DNA of 64,000 bases from Stramonita haemastoma (Eukaryota > Mollusca > Gastropoda > Neogastropoda > Muricidae): positions 38,746,269-38,810,268 of the forward strand of contig CM060335.1 of assembly GCA_030674155.1 (NCBI GenBank), in the 5' to 3' direction. The position numbers and the translations under genes are program-made. The notes under the pieces are model-generated. The model was not told the DNA's origin, did not search any database, and saw only the letters and a list, made by a program, of their open reading frames with translations. Each line of letters starts with the position of its first letter. Within the stretch, counting starts at the first letter, position 1. Below are positions 37,099 to 53,660 of this stretch, one piece after another.

Positions 37099-37516
37099 GT
37101 AGAGAGAAAAATGGCAAAAACCATCACAGAACTGAGATGCATATGTATCCAAATTAAAAAAAAAAAAAACTACAGTATCATATGCCTGGATAAACTGTGT
37201 ATAAATGTCCCTCAACTTACAGAAACTTTGATAACCATTAGGGATGAAGATCATGACAGTAACAGCCTGAATAACAGCATCAATGACAGAGGCAAAAGCA
37301 GAACCCCTAATTAATATTATCAGTGATTAATACAGTAATAGAAGGACTAAGACAACAGTATTAATGAGTGATGCATAAACAGACGCCTTGATAAACAGCA
37401 TCATTGGATGATACAGGAGCAGAGGCCCTGATCAACAGCAATATTCCATGCAGGTTGTGGATCTCATATCCAAAGAGAACTAGAAACACTGGTTTCCATT
37501 TTTTGGAATGTCATTG

Positions 37517-37522
37517 TGTGTG

Positions 37523-37609
<87 letters not shown>

Positions 37610-37618
37610 CGTGTGTGT
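37517..37618 (+). repeat. (GT)n microsatellite
   Basis: About 100 bp of GT with few interruptions. Confidence 0.95.
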
Positions 37619-37799
37619 AGCTTGTATGAAACATATATCAGTGTTTGATACCTTGCATTGCATTAATTCTGATTACAAGACAAAAAAAGGCACCTATATG
37701 CACAGACACACTTCTGATTGTACTCACATGCATATACCATGCACATGTCGCAGCCACCACACACACACACACACAACACACACACTTGTTAAAAAAAAC

Positions 37800-38100
37800 T
37801 TATCCTTTTTCTGGTCCTACACCCCTACACTATACTGAGTGCATGCAGCTAAACCGGAACAGAATTTGGATCCAACCATTTCCTTTAGCATCAAAACGTG
37901 GTAAACCCTTCCTTTGCTCACAAGCATAGTGCTACAGCAGATGCAGGAGTCGTTCTGACAGTGATGGCACGCTACACTCTGACTGTGGACTGTGGAAAAG
38001 GAGAGAACATTGGGTGCCCTCACTCCAGCCATCTCTGTGGCTCTCTCTCCACAACACCAGCCTGAAGATCAATGCACTCTCCTTACCAGTGCATTGACAG
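37800..38100. other. Non-repetitive block, function unknown
   Basis: Balanced base composition, unlike its surroundings. A - strand frame at 37817-38032 contains closely spaced cysteines (CHHCQNDSCICC) but has no convincing splice sites, and I do not call it a gene. Confidence 0.3.
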
Positions 38101-38117
38101 AGACAAAGACAGAGAGA

Positions 38118-38148
38118 TATGAGTGAGTGAGTAAGTGAGTGAGTGAGT

Positions 38149-38180
<32 letters not shown>

Positions 38181-38380
38181 TAGAGAGAGAGAGACAGAGA
38201 GAGAGAGACAGAGAGAGACACAGAGAGAGAGTGTGCGTGTGTGCGTGCCTGCATGTGTGTGTGTTTACGCATGTGTATGTGAGACACAGAGAGAGAAAGT
38301 GTGTGTGTATGTACGCGCATGTGTAACATCCATGAATGTGCTTGCATGCATGCATGTGTGCGTGTGCATGTGCGCGTGTG
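38118..38380 (+). repeat. (GAGT)n, (GA)n/(GACA)n and GT-rich tract
   Basis: GAGT units at 38118-38150, then GA/GACA to about 38232, then degenerate GTGTGC-rich sequence. Confidence 0.85.
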
Positions 38381-39200
38381 GACTTCAGGCTGAACCGGCC
38401 CTGAAGAGCTCATTCTGTCTTGCTGTTACCCATGGGACCCTGGGGTCCCCTCCTCCTCCTCTACCAACTATCACAGCCACACCACCCCCGCAGAACACAC
38501 CTAAGGTGACAGCACTCCCCTCTGGGTGTGTCATGTCACCAACAGTGGTCTGCCCCCCTCCTCTCTCTCTCTTTCTCTCCATGACCTGGGGGTGTGGCTA
38601 GCAAGACTGAGCAGATCACGGGCCGTGGCATCGTGTAAATAAAATATAATAATAGAAGTAATAATAATAACAACAACAATAATAATAATATACTAAGAAT
38701 AATAATGATAATAAAATAAAATAAGTAAATGTATATGTAAAGAAAAAATTGGATAAGTAAATGAATAAAAAGATAAAAAAAGAAACGGATCCTAAAATAA
38801 AAAACAAGTGATAAATAAGTAAATGATTGTGTAAATAAGTAAAAGAAATAAATCAAAAGATAACAACAAAAAAGAAAAGTTGCAAATAGTACATGATGCC
38901 ACCCAAACCACCGAGGCCTCACCCAAGTTCCAACCCTGCAGTCACACTCAGCTGGGTGTCTCCTGCCACAGAGCCACCCAAAGAAGGCAGCAGTCTTTTC
39001 AGAATGCCATGGCATCTGCGGTGGTCTGTGTTCCATCAGAGTGTTGTGTGCCATCACTGGTAGAACCACAACTACAACCCCTACAGCACAATGCCTTAAG
39101 TGAACAAGTACTGACAAATATGTCACAAAGTAACAATTCTTCAAATTTCTGTGAGTGATTGCTTTCGATGTCACTTTTTACATATTTGTTCAAAGAGTGT
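38381..39200. other. Mixed block, weak coding potential
   Basis: GC-richer stretches at 38385-38600 and 38900-39160 flank an AAT/AATA-rich segment (38636-38880). The + strand frame ending at the stop 39156-39158 and the frame at 38390-38600 are proline- or serine/glutamine-rich. No start context, splice pairing or family resemblance was found. Confidence 0.3.
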
Positions 39201-39231
39201 AAAAAGACTATTATGCTGATTTATGATACAG

Positions 39232-39233
39232 TA

Positions 39234-39296
<63 letters not shown>

Positions 39297-39385
39297 TGCA
39301 GGGTAGGGGTAGGGGGTGCATGTGCATGTATGTGGCATGCACCAGGGCATGCCTACGTGTATGAGTGCTTTAGTATATGTGTGTG

Positions 39386-39415
<30 letters not shown>
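39232..39415 (+). repeat. (GT)n ... (CA)n tracts
   Basis: A GT run at about 39235-39295 and a CA run at about 39388-39415 lie in inverted relation about 95 bp apart. Confidence 0.9.
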
Positions 39416-39416
<1 letters not shown>

Positions 39417-39634
39417 AGACACATGGGCATATGCATATGTATTATGTGTTAGAATGTGTGTGTAAATTGTGAGCTTATGTGTATGTAAATGATTACTCTC
39501 ATGCACATGTAAGACTAAATCGGCTGGAGTATGTCAAGTGTATGCAGGTGCCTTGTCCAAAATTGCCATAAAAATTATAACGCTGATAGCAGTTTTACAC
39601 AAAAAATATTGTTATCTTGTCATTTGCAACTGCA

Positions 39635-39945
39635 ACTCTGATAAAGGAAAAAGGCCTTTATCATTATTGAACTGTAATAAAGGGAAAAGGCCTTTATCAT
39701 TATTGAAATGTAATAAAGGGAAGAGGCCTTTATCATTGTATATATATATTTGTCCATCGTGTTTGACGACAACCTCCAAAACAGCAGAAGAGAAACGGCG
39801 GTTTCAGAAATTGGGCAAAAATTTGATTATAGTGGAGATGCTTCATTAACAAACTGATAAAAGTAAAAGGCCTTTATCAACATCAAACTGATAAAGGAAA
39901 AAAAACTTAATCATCATCAAACTCTTAGAAAGGAAAAGGGTCTAA
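39635..39945 (+). repeat. Tandem palindromic repeats, unit about 36 bp
   Basis: Five or so copies of an imperfect palindrome, GATAAAGG-AAAA-CCTTTATC (for example 39640-39663), separated by ATTATTGAAATGTA-like spacers. The array is split by the D1 element at 39748-39845. Confidence 0.85.
39748..39845 (+). repeat. Dispersed repeat D1, second copy
   Basis: Matches the reverse complement of 5205-5305. It lies inside the palindromic array, whose units resume at about 39850. Confidence 0.75.
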
Positions 39946-40559
39946 TCAGTGTCAATCACTTCCCCACCTAAACGTATATGTCACTTTTGTGACTGTCTCT
40001 GCCGTATCATTATACTGTGTGATTGCATATTATATAATTATATAAATTATACATTAGACTTCAGTGATGGTCTTTGCCTTGTCTCTATCTCATGTGAATG
40101 TGTAATGCCTAACTTTTATGGTAAGTTTTTGCCTTATCATTTATCCCACTTGAATGCATCTAAATTTAGCGGAACTCTTTACATTACTGAGTGCATCACA
40201 TCTAACATAATGAGAATCATCTTCTTTACAGAACCAACATCAGTGGGTCCTAGACAGAACATGACCACACACAGAAGGTCAACATATTCTTAGGAAACTG
40301 AGAAGAAGAAGTCAGTGAGCCATAAATCACCAAAAATATCCCACAGAGTTTGCTTGCATGGGAAGTGTCAACAGTCAAAACAGAACTGTTCATTCTTTAG
40401 ATTAAAAGTAAAAATTGTGTTAAAAAAAATTTAAAAAAAAAAAACTTTCAAAAGCTCTGTACCCTTGTGTAAGAAATATGCATATCTGACTAAAAAATTA
40501 CACAAAGTTTCTTTGGGAATGCTGTACTGAGATACCAGAATTTCATTCTAAATTTCTTA

Positions 40560-44480
<3,921 letters not shown>

Positions 44481-44534
44481 CACACACACATGTACCCCCC
44501 CCCCCCCCCACACACACACACACACACTCACACA

Positions 44535-44602
44535 CACACATACGTCATTACATTATACAGCAAATTTCACCATGTAAAAATTGGGCTACTTTTCCCATGG
44601 GG

Positions 44603-44641
<39 letters not shown>

Positions 44642-44652
44642 ACACACACACA

Positions 44653-44683
<31 letters not shown>

Positions 44684-44775
44684 CCACACATACATACATG
44701 TCATTACATTATACAGCAAATTTCACCATGTAAAAATTGGGCTACTTTTCCCATGGGGGCAAACACACACACACA

Positions 44776-44865
<90 letters not shown>

Positions 44866-45065
44866 ATACATGTCATTACATTATACAGCAAATTTCACCA
44901 TGTAAAAATTGGGCTACTTTTCCCATGGGGGCACACACACACCACCACACACACACACACAACACACACACACAGCACCACACAACAACTGCACCACTAT
45001 ACAGCTACAGTATACAGCAAATTTCACCATGTAAAAATTGGGCTACTTTTCCAAGGAGAGCAGAT
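44535..45065 (+). repeat. Tandem repeat with (CA)n spacers, 4 copies
   Basis: A conserved core of about 60 bp (TTATACAGCAAATTTCACCA, TGTAAAAATTGGGCTACTTT, TCCCATGGGGGCA) repeats at about 44545, 44705, 44875 and 45010. CA tracts of varying length lie between. Confidence 0.93.
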
Positions 45066-45449
45066 CACCACAGCATACCCCCCCTTTTTTTTATATAAAA
45101 TCTTTATTTTATCTATTTGCTCTTGTATCAGGAAGTTTTCCAAAACAACTCTGCACAAGATCACATTCTTGCTGTCATGGATTCTTCAATCAGTATTAAC
45201 AGTGCATTTGCACACAGAGCTTTTGCTTGTTGACTAATCTGAAAGACTAGCACTTCATTATTAATTTTTTTCTCTGAAGTGTCACAAAATGAAAGGTAAT
45301 ATCTGAATTCAGATGGGATTTAGAGTGCAGAACTCTGGTAACTTGATTTTTGGGTAAATCTGTTGTCTCTAGACCACTACCACTGCCCTTGGTATAATCT
45401 GTTTTAGCTCAAGACAGAATTATCTGCCAAACTTACATGTGCATCAACC

Positions 45450-46115
45450 ACACTACATTTTCCAGGATTACAGCTAAGACAAGCTTCACACTGGTGCGGC
45501 AAGCTACACACTGGTATTGGTAAGGCAAGCTCACCTGAGCAAGCTCACACTATAGGCAATACACACAAAGGCAAGCTACACACTAGTAAGGCAAGCTACA
45601 CACAGCTGATGGAAACTTTACACAACTGATGCAAAATAAACACAGCTAAGAAAAGCTACACACACCTGAGGCAAACTACACTCACAAAGAAAAATAGAAT
45701 CAAAACTAAGGCATGCCACTATGAGAATAAAAAAAAACTGGGTATACAAAGCTAAGGCGTGCAATACAGATATCAGAATGAGCCATGGAAGCAGGTTTAA
45801 ACAGCCACAGACAGAGCCATAAAGTAAATAATACAGAGCAACAGTGAAACTACACAGAGCCAAGACATGTAACACAGAGCTAAGATAAAAGCCCACACAG
45901 AGCTAAAGCAAGTACCTAGGGCAGAAAAAAATGACTGCAAAGCCACGGCAAGCCTCACTGAGTTAAGAAAACCCGCTAAACAGAGCTAAAGCAATACACT
46001 CAGACCAATGGCAATATACACAGAGCTATGGCAATCTACACAGAGCTAGCAATCCACACAGAGCTATTGCAAGTCTACACAGCTAAGGCAACACTACACA
46101 ACTAAGGACTACATT
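45450..46115 (+). repeat. Degenerate tandem repeat, unit about 20-25 bp
   Basis: Based on CACAGAGCTAAGGCAAGCTA with many variants. Clearest at 45480-45620 and 46010-46110. Confidence 0.8.
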
Positions 46116-46369
46116 ATTAAGTATGGGTAACCACTAATAGCACCAACAGATAATTATGCCACTCACTTTTCAAGCAAAGTCAGCTCATTTGCTAGCATCA
46201 AGAATGAAACCTACAACTGGAATCATTCAAATCAAAGGAACCTACAAAACATATTTTATTGTAACTATTTGGAACTAAAGACACCGAGACAGAGCTCATA
46301 ACTAAACCACCTCCAATCATCTCCACAAAACCTATAAACGGCACCATCAACATGAACATACCCAGCATA

Positions 46370-46470
46370 CATCCCCAAAGTTGGAATGCGGCTACCTTCA
46401 TGGTGGGCAAAAACAGTTGCATACACAAAATCTTACCATTGGTGAACCTCAGCTCTAGCCAAGGAACACA
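46370..46470 (+). mobile_element. SINE tail T2 fragment
   Basis: GTTGGAATGCGGCTACC, ACAGTTGCATACACAAAATC and CCATTGGTGAACCTCAGC closely match 3955-4055. Confidence 0.75.
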
Positions 46471-46989
46471 CAAACACAAAAAGTAGCTGTTGGCATTTAT
46501 TAAGAAAATAAAATTTGAACTGAACGCAGTGGTGGAGCTGACATCACAAAACTGACTGGTAGGGTGCGGGGGCTGTATGCCTTTCCTTACTCAGATAAGC
46601 TACACCTGCACTTAATAGTGCATCATCCAATCCAAGGACTGATTTGCTAGGGCTTTAAACACACTGACCATAAACTTTATTTGCAGCATTTGACTATATT
46701 AGTTTATTTCAATTTAGATGAAAATAGTAAAATAAAAGTAGAGAGACCTAGATAATGGTTTAATAAAATTACAAATTGATAAGAGAAAGTATGGAGTGAA
46801 CAAAAACAAGAAAAATATAGTTAACTACTGTAAGGATACAGTGACAGGAGTTGAGGATCAGCTTTCAGTTTATCACTTTGAATTAAGACTAGAGGTGAAG
46901 CTGAAACTTAGTAAGTCTAATTAATCTTATGCTGTATCCTTATGTTCATACAATTAGGCAACAGAAACTTAAGTGGTTAAATCATAACA

Positions 46990-47580
46990 GTAGTAGAAGT
47001 AGTAGGCACTAATCAGTCTCAGAAGACTTTGGAGTTGCACTCTAGTCTTTAGAGCACACAGCCTGGGTAAGTAAGTATGGAGGTAAGCTGTTACCCATGC
47101 AGCAGACCCCCCCTCTCCACGCTACTGGAATGATCCATTGGAAAGGCAATGGCCAATACAAATAGTTCCAGTGCCAGTCGCTGAAGCTGCCAGAATGTTG
47201 CCATATACAGCCCCAACCGCCCTGGGACTCCAACTCCCCGATTTTTTCTCAGGGATGGTGTCTAAACACAACACCTGTGTGCATGCTGGGTTTTCTTTTA
47301 AATATTTTCATTTTGTCATCAGCTCCTGCCGGCACACGGTGGCCTGCTCTTCCAAAAGGTGGAACAGGGTTTTAACTGTGTGCGCAAGATGTTCTGCGTG
47401 CGTTCGCACAAATGGGGCCTTGGTCTATAGTCTCATCCGAATGACTTTGACATTCAATTCGATTTTTTTTCGTCAAACTGGGAAGAAACTATGGGCGAGG
47501 CTGGGAATGGAACCCAGAACCTCATGGTTTACTTGTTGGCAGGCAAATGTCTTAACCATCCTGCCACCTTCCTATCCTAA
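46990..47580 (-). mobile_element. Composite SINE, core S1 with tail T3, complete
   Basis: In + coordinates: T3 (CAGTCTCAGAAGACTTTGG at about 47015, TTACCCATGCAGCAGACCCC), a middle segment, the S1 core (CCGGCACACGGTGGCCTGC to GTCTATAGTCTCATCCGAA), then an inverted tRNA-like head. On the - strand the head reads GGATGGTTAAGACATTTGCC (box A) and CTGGGTTCCATTCC (box B). Sister copy at 54040-54490. Confidence 0.85.
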
Positions 47581-47857
47581 CTCATAACAGCACAGATACA
47601 ATAACTGGAAACACTGTGCTCCAGAACTTTAATAAACTTAAAAGGCTGCTGATATTTTACTGTTCATTTCTTGTTTGGTCATTATCGTTTTAATTAATAC
47701 CATCTTCTTTTCATATCGACACCTACACCACATAATGTACATAAGCTCTGAAAAACAATAAACACTCCCCAACTATTCAGAAATGGTGACCAAGCCTGTC
47801 AGCAAACCTACACACACCTACAGTACACACACGCCGGCATGCATGCAATGCACGCAT

Positions 47858-47909
<52 letters not shown>

Positions 47910-48139
47910 TTGAAAGCAGTGCGGTCCAGTGGATCTGAGAATTCCTAAAACTCTCTCCCAAGGCAGGACAAAACAGAACAGTAAACACTGCATCCTAACT
48001 ACTTGACTCCATGCCTAATCAGCAGATGCAAAAAAACCACAAAGCTACTAGGCCTAGGCTACTGAAGCAAGCAAACACTCACCCTGTACACAGATAGGCT
48101 AACCCCCACATGCTACCTTCACCTTCATCCATCCCATAC
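47581..48139. other. No gene; (CA)n at 47859-47907
   Basis: Only the CA microsatellite is assignable. Confidence 0.5.
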
Positions 48140-48875
48140 TCTTGTTGACTGTTGGGACACCACTGACGACTTTACAGCAGCTTCCTCCACTCCTTGCAGT
48201 CCTCAACTTTCTGTAGTATTTCGTTCTACTCAAGGCCAATCCACTTTCTGATTGTCTCCCCATCTTTTTTCTGTCTGCTTCTTTGTCTCTCTCCTTGTGC
48301 GGTTCACGTGGGATAGGCCTAGTCTTGGTCAGTCCAGATGTTGAGTCTTTTCACTCATGTCAGGTCTTCATACGGCCCAATGGCATCTCTTATTCTAGTT
48401 CTTACTTCCTCGTTGGTCATGTGATCTCCGTATGAGATACAAGGATGTTTGAAAAAGTATCTTATCTTCAGTGCCTGTATCTTTTTTTCAATGTCTTCTG
48501 TTATGGTCCTCTGTACATGCGTACAAAAATGTGGATATGATTCAGGGACATATCAGTCCAATCTTTGAGCCGATGGTGATGTTCATGTTGATCCTGAGGA
48601 CTTTGGTCACTGCAGCTGTTGTCTGAGCTATCCTGGAGAGAACTTCACTCTTCAGGTTTAGATCCTTCATCTGGTACTACAGCTCTCAGATTTTCAAAGC
48701 CCAATTTTCTTCTTGTCTGCTGATACCATGGCACTATTTGTCATCAACTGCTTCTTTTCTGCACTGATCTGCATGCCATATGCTTAAAAGGCCTCATCAA
48801 GGCGAGTTATCAAGCTGACAGCTTTTGCTCTTGTCCAGCTATGCTGTTGGTGTAATCAGCAAACTGCAAGTTTTT
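48140..48875 (-). pseudogene. Non-LTR retrotransposon ORF2 remnant (RT to C-terminus)
   Basis: In pieces, the - strand reads the reverse transcriptase active-site region (LQFAD, complement of about 48855-48871, where the usual second aspartate codon is TAC for Tyr), then YGMQISAEKKQLMTN, then LSRIAQTTAA, then DHMTNEEVRTRIRDAIGPYE near 48380-48430, then an arginine-rich C-terminal part. Several in-frame stops and frameshifts make it dead. Order and motifs fit an RTE/CR1-like LINE of the type ending at 5640-5877. Confidence 0.85.
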
Positions 48876-49200
48876 AATCTTCCTACCTCCATAGCTGACT
48901 ATTCCTTTGTGGTTTTTAAATCAATCAGCATTGTCCTTCCTCCATAGCTGACTATTCCTCATGGTTTCAAATCAATCAGCATTGTCCTTCTCCATAGCTG
49001 ATATTCCTCATGTTTTCTAATCAATCAGCATTGTCCTTCCTCCATGGCTGACTATTCCTTTGTGGTTTTCAAATCAATCAGCATTGTCCTTCCTCCATGG
49101 CTGACTATTCCTTTGTGGTTTTCAAATCAATCGGCACTGTCCTTCCTCCATAGCTGACTATTCCCTCATGGTTTTCAAATCAATCGGCCACAGTGCTCTC
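48875..49200 (+). repeat. Minisatellite, unit about 57-60 bp, ~6 copies
   Basis: Units TCCTTCCTCCATAGCTGACT, ATTCCTTTGTGGTTTTCAAA, TCAATCAGCATTG. The array lies directly against the LINE remnant, upstream of its RT active-site region in element orientation, so the unit may be LINE sequence. Confidence 0.92.
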
Positions 49201-50105
49201 AATGGCAGCATCAGTGGTAATACAGGTCAACAGTGGACAGTTCAGAATTAGATGCTCAATTTTTTTAGCAGAATAACTAACATCTTCCACTCTTCTCTCC
49301 ATGGTCTTTTCACTCTGGTCTTTTCTCAATTCACTCTCTCTTATATGAACCTCTGGTCCCTTCTTCTCTTACTGTCAAACCGTTATAGACAGGCCACTGG
49401 ATGATTTTATTATGTTAATCATGCGTAATTCTTTCCTTTAAAAAGCATAACTGTTCAATAAAGAAGTTTTGTTTTCAGTACAGGCCTAGCAACAGGGAGA
49501 GACTGGTGGGGGCAGGGGGATCATGTGTACTAACTATAAGACTCTAGGGAGCAAGGAGATCATGTGTACTAACTATAAGACTCTAGGGGGAGGCAGGGGA
49601 GAGGAAGGGGGTGGGGGGAGAGAGTGACAGAAACAGAGTGAGACTGACTACATGTGTCTTAATCTACTCAAATCCGTCATTGGTATCCATGATTGATCAT
49701 GATAGATCTACGTTAAAATGAACTGTTAACAGAGAGAAGAAATGGGCAACAATCAGAGGGAGGTAGAGGAGGCTTAACAAGGTTGTTGCTGATGATCAAT
49801 TCACATTTTGTACTCCTATGTCATGTCTTTTGCCAAAAGTAGGCATCATAGTAAAGTAGGAACTGGCTTTACAGAGAAAGGAATGGCCAGACCTCAGCAT
49901 GAAAGAGCAGCATCTGACAGAGGAAGATGGCAACAAAGGTCTGACTGCACAGTTCCTAAGGCTCCCCTTTAGTCAGGTACAAAAGTAATGTTGGTAACAG
50001 GAGGGGTCTGTGAATGAGTTTATCATAAAACAAATCTTTCACAGAGTGTATCATTCCAACTCTCTTCTCAAATTACTCGCATTTCTATCATGTATTTACA
50101 TGATG
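49201..50105. other. No gene seen
   Basis: One small direct duplication at about 49528-49590 (ATCATGTGTACTAACTATAA twice). Otherwise nothing could be assigned. Confidence 0.45.
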
Positions 50106-50109
50106 CACT

Positions 50110-50250
50110 TCTAATCCAATCCAATCATGTTGTTTATCGCCCCGCCGACCACAAAGGCCACACAAGGGCTGTCACCTCATAAAATTTTAAATCTCGGAAT
50201 GAAACTGTGCAACTATACCAACTAAAACGGGGTATAAAACTAACTCTACT
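50110..50250 (-). mobile_element. Probable LINE/SINE 3' end with (GATTG)n-type tail
   Basis: AATCCAATCCAATCATGTTG and GCCACACAAGGGCTGTCACC: on the - strand this ends in ATTGGATTGGATT, a pentamer tail. Similar CAATCCAATCC stretches occur at about 21578 and 21770. Confidence 0.5.
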
Positions 50251-50400
50251 ATCCTTCCTTGTATCGATGCCCTGGTCAATTAAGGGTCAAACTAGGGGGG
50301 GTTGACTTTGCTTTGTCAGTAAGAATACTTAAGTGCAAAACCCACCTTAGATCACAATTTCTCAATCCTTCATCTGTCCAGATGATTCACAAACCTACAT

Positions 50401-50475
50401 TCATAATTTGTTCAAGTGCTGCAACCCCAACAAGCCACCCATCCCTGTAAGTTTACACTGAAATTTCTTCTTGCC
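50401..50475 (+). repeat. 70-bp direct duplicate, copy 1
   Basis: ATAATTTGTTCAAGTGCTGC to ACTGAAATTT is nearly identical to 51472-51540. Confidence 0.92.
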
Positions 50476-50829
50476 TCATCTTTAAACCTGTGTCAAATGT
50501 GGAAAGGAAAAAAAAAACTGTAGCAATTTAAACTTTTTTTCAGTTATTCTATTTCCTATCTTCCTTGTTAAATAGTCCTGATTTCACTTCAGCCACAAGG
50601 ATTGTGTTAACCACTATACAACACTCACTCTCACAGGCCACACACTTATCACTTATGGTTCACACGCACCTCATGTGGAGACAGCATGCACACAGAACAC
50701 AGGTTTGTTTTTGCATGACTGTAATGCATGTGCTGAAGTCTTCACTGTGTTACGAGCGTATGAGGATCTGAATGGTGTTGAACAAGGACTCCTAGACCCC
50801 ATACTTCTTTGCTGAATGCTCTGACAGAA

Positions 50830-50930
50830 ACTATTGTTGTCCGTCATATGAGCAAAAATGTGTTGAGCTGTCGTTAAGTGCAAGACAAGTCAGGCCCTGC
50901 ACGTCCGACTTTGGTGCAGGAGAGTTGCAA
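50830..50930 (+). mobile_element. Element D2 terminal fragment
   Basis: TATTGTTGTCCGTCATATGA and AGACAAGTCAGGCCCTGCAC match 10985-11060. Confidence 0.75.
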
Positions 50931-51402
50931 CTGCTAACAACCTCAAGTTCCTATTTGACCATAGAGGCAAAACACCACAAATGAATCACCACACTGCTAC
51001 TACAGGCATCAGATCCAGGATGACAACTCGTACATTCAGGATAAAACCTAGTCCTCCACATTACCACCATTACTGGAACTTGCAACAGCAGCAGTACCGA
51101 AAAACCATGCAGTATAATAGACTCTAGCACACAACAGGGATGACATCTCCCAGGATATGAAACCAGATGATTCTTTTTCACATACTTATGCTTTCAAACA
51201 CCCAGACTTTTTTTAAAATCCAGTTTGCCAGTGTTCTTTATTTCCAGTCCATACATCTGAAATGACCCCCCTCTCTCACTTTGCCAAATTTCTACATTTG
51301 ATACTTTCAAATCCAGACTCCAGACACATCTATTTCTGACCTATGACTTTCCCCTATACTTACACGGTCTCTTACCTGTTCCTAAAGATATATGTACATC
51401 CA

Positions 51403-51404
<2 letters not shown>
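50931..51404. other. No feature seen
   Basis: Mixed sequence, nothing assignable. Confidence 0.4.
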
Positions 51405-51476
<72 letters not shown>

Positions 51477-51538
51477 TTTGTTCAAGTGCTGCAACCCCAA
51501 CAAGCCATCCATCCCTGTAAGCTCACACTGAAATTTAC

Positions 51539-51632
<94 letters not shown>

Positions 51633-51636
51633 AGAT
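51405..51636 (+). repeat. (CT)n - 70 bp - (GA)n inverted pair
   Basis: (CT) at about 51408-51472, the second copy of the 70-bp duplicate at 51472-51540, then (GA) at 51541-51636. The outer tracts are complementary. Confidence 0.95.
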
Positions 51637-51644
51637 AGTTACTG

Positions 51645-52353
<709 letters not shown>

Positions 52354-52559
52354 GATTCCTTTGTATACAAAAAAATGTTTGGTTCAATTTTACTATAAAT
52401 TAAAAAAGCTGAAAAAGTACACTTGCTAATAAAAAGTAATATCAACCAAAAGCACTTGCAAAACCAGGCATGTAGTTAGCGCAATGGGCGTTTCACTGGA
52501 AGGTCTGATGTTCAATTTCCAAGAAATGCTTTTTTGGACCCCACCTAGCTCCAACCTTG

Positions 52560-52830
52560 TGTGAGTTTACTATGGGCTCATTGGGAGGACTTGGACCACA
52601 CAGTTGAACATCATGGTAGCACTGAACACCACCAAGATAACCCAGAAGCCATGCAAGGCTCATCTCTAGCCCTGTAACATCCTGACACTGATAAGCTCTG
52701 AAGACTGCTGACTGGAGATCCAACATGAGGCTGGGTATGGCTGGGGTGGTGGGTTCAGAACAAGTAGGATGGGAACAGCAGGAAAGGTCCATCACACAAG
52801 ATGAGGCAGCACAAAAAGTAACACACACAC
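52560..52830 (+). repeat. Dispersed repeat D3, copy 2
   Basis: CACTGAACACCACCAAGATA, GTGGGTTCAGAAC and GATGAGGCAGCACAAAAAG match 11860-12075. Confidence 0.7.
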
Positions 52831-53089
52831 CACAGAGACAGCCTACCTTGTCAGCACTGCATCCTCTCTGGAAAAGGGGAGATGCCTGAGATCACTTTGG
52901 CTTCCCACTTCTGAGATCTTGTCCTTGTTGAGCGGTGCATGGCATAGTCTTTTCACTCAAACATTTGTTGAGCAGAAAGGCCAATATTGGTAACATCAGC
53001 CCCATGAAGTATTTGTGCAATGAACATAAGGTTAACTTTTTCTATGACCTAATGTGACTGAAAATTCTCCCCTTTGGAATTTTCGTCAG

Positions 53090-53660
53090 TACAAAGGGCC
53101 TAGACTAGAGCTTTAGCAGTCACAGCTTTCATATCTCTAGGCTAGAGCTTTAGCAGTCAAAGCTTTCATATCTCTAGGCTAGAGCTTTAGCAGTCACAGC
53201 TTTCATATCTCTAGGCTAGAGCTTTAGCAGTCAAAGCTTTCATATCTCTAGACTAGAGCTTTAGCAGTCACAGCTTTCATATCTCTAGACTAGAGCTTTA
53301 GCAGTCACAGCTTTCATATCTCTAGACTAGAGCTTTAGCAGTCACAGCTTTCATATCTCTAGACTAGAGCTTTAGCAGTCACAGCTTTCATATCTCTAGG
53401 CTAGAGCTTTAGCAGTCAAAGCTTTCATATCTCTAGGCTAGAGCTTTAGCAGTCACAGCTTTCATATCTCTAGGCTAGAGCTTTAGCAGTCACAGCTTTC
53501 ATACCTCTAGACTAGAGCTTTAGCAGTCACAGCTTTCATACCTCTAGACTAGAGCTTTAGCAGTCAAAGCTTTCATATCTCTAGACTAGAGCTTTAGCAG
53601 TCACAGCTTTCATATCTCTAGACTAGAGCTTTAGCAGTCAAAGCTTTCATATCTCTTCAT
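53090..53660 (+). repeat. 37-bp minisatellite, ~15 nearly identical copies
   Basis: Unit TCTCTAGACTAGAGCTTTAG then CAGTCACAGCTTTCATA. Variation is limited to CTAGACT/CTAGGCT, CACAG/CAAAG and a rare ATACC. Each unit contains the palindrome CTCTAGACTAGAG. Confidence 0.97.

Noticed and set aside
37817..38032. Cysteine-rich - strand frame as a small secreted protein
   Set aside because: No signal peptide, no regular cysteine spacing across the frame and no splice partner. Possible but unsupported.
38880..39158. 92-codon + strand frame
   Set aside because: Low-complexity composition without any family resemblance. The start lies in an A-rich stretch and no acceptor fits convincingly.
47042..47233. 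- strand frame rich in Trp and Cys, with a related frame at 54093-54281
   Set aside because: The two frames are similar because both lie in copies of the same composite SINE (tail T3), which is non-coding.
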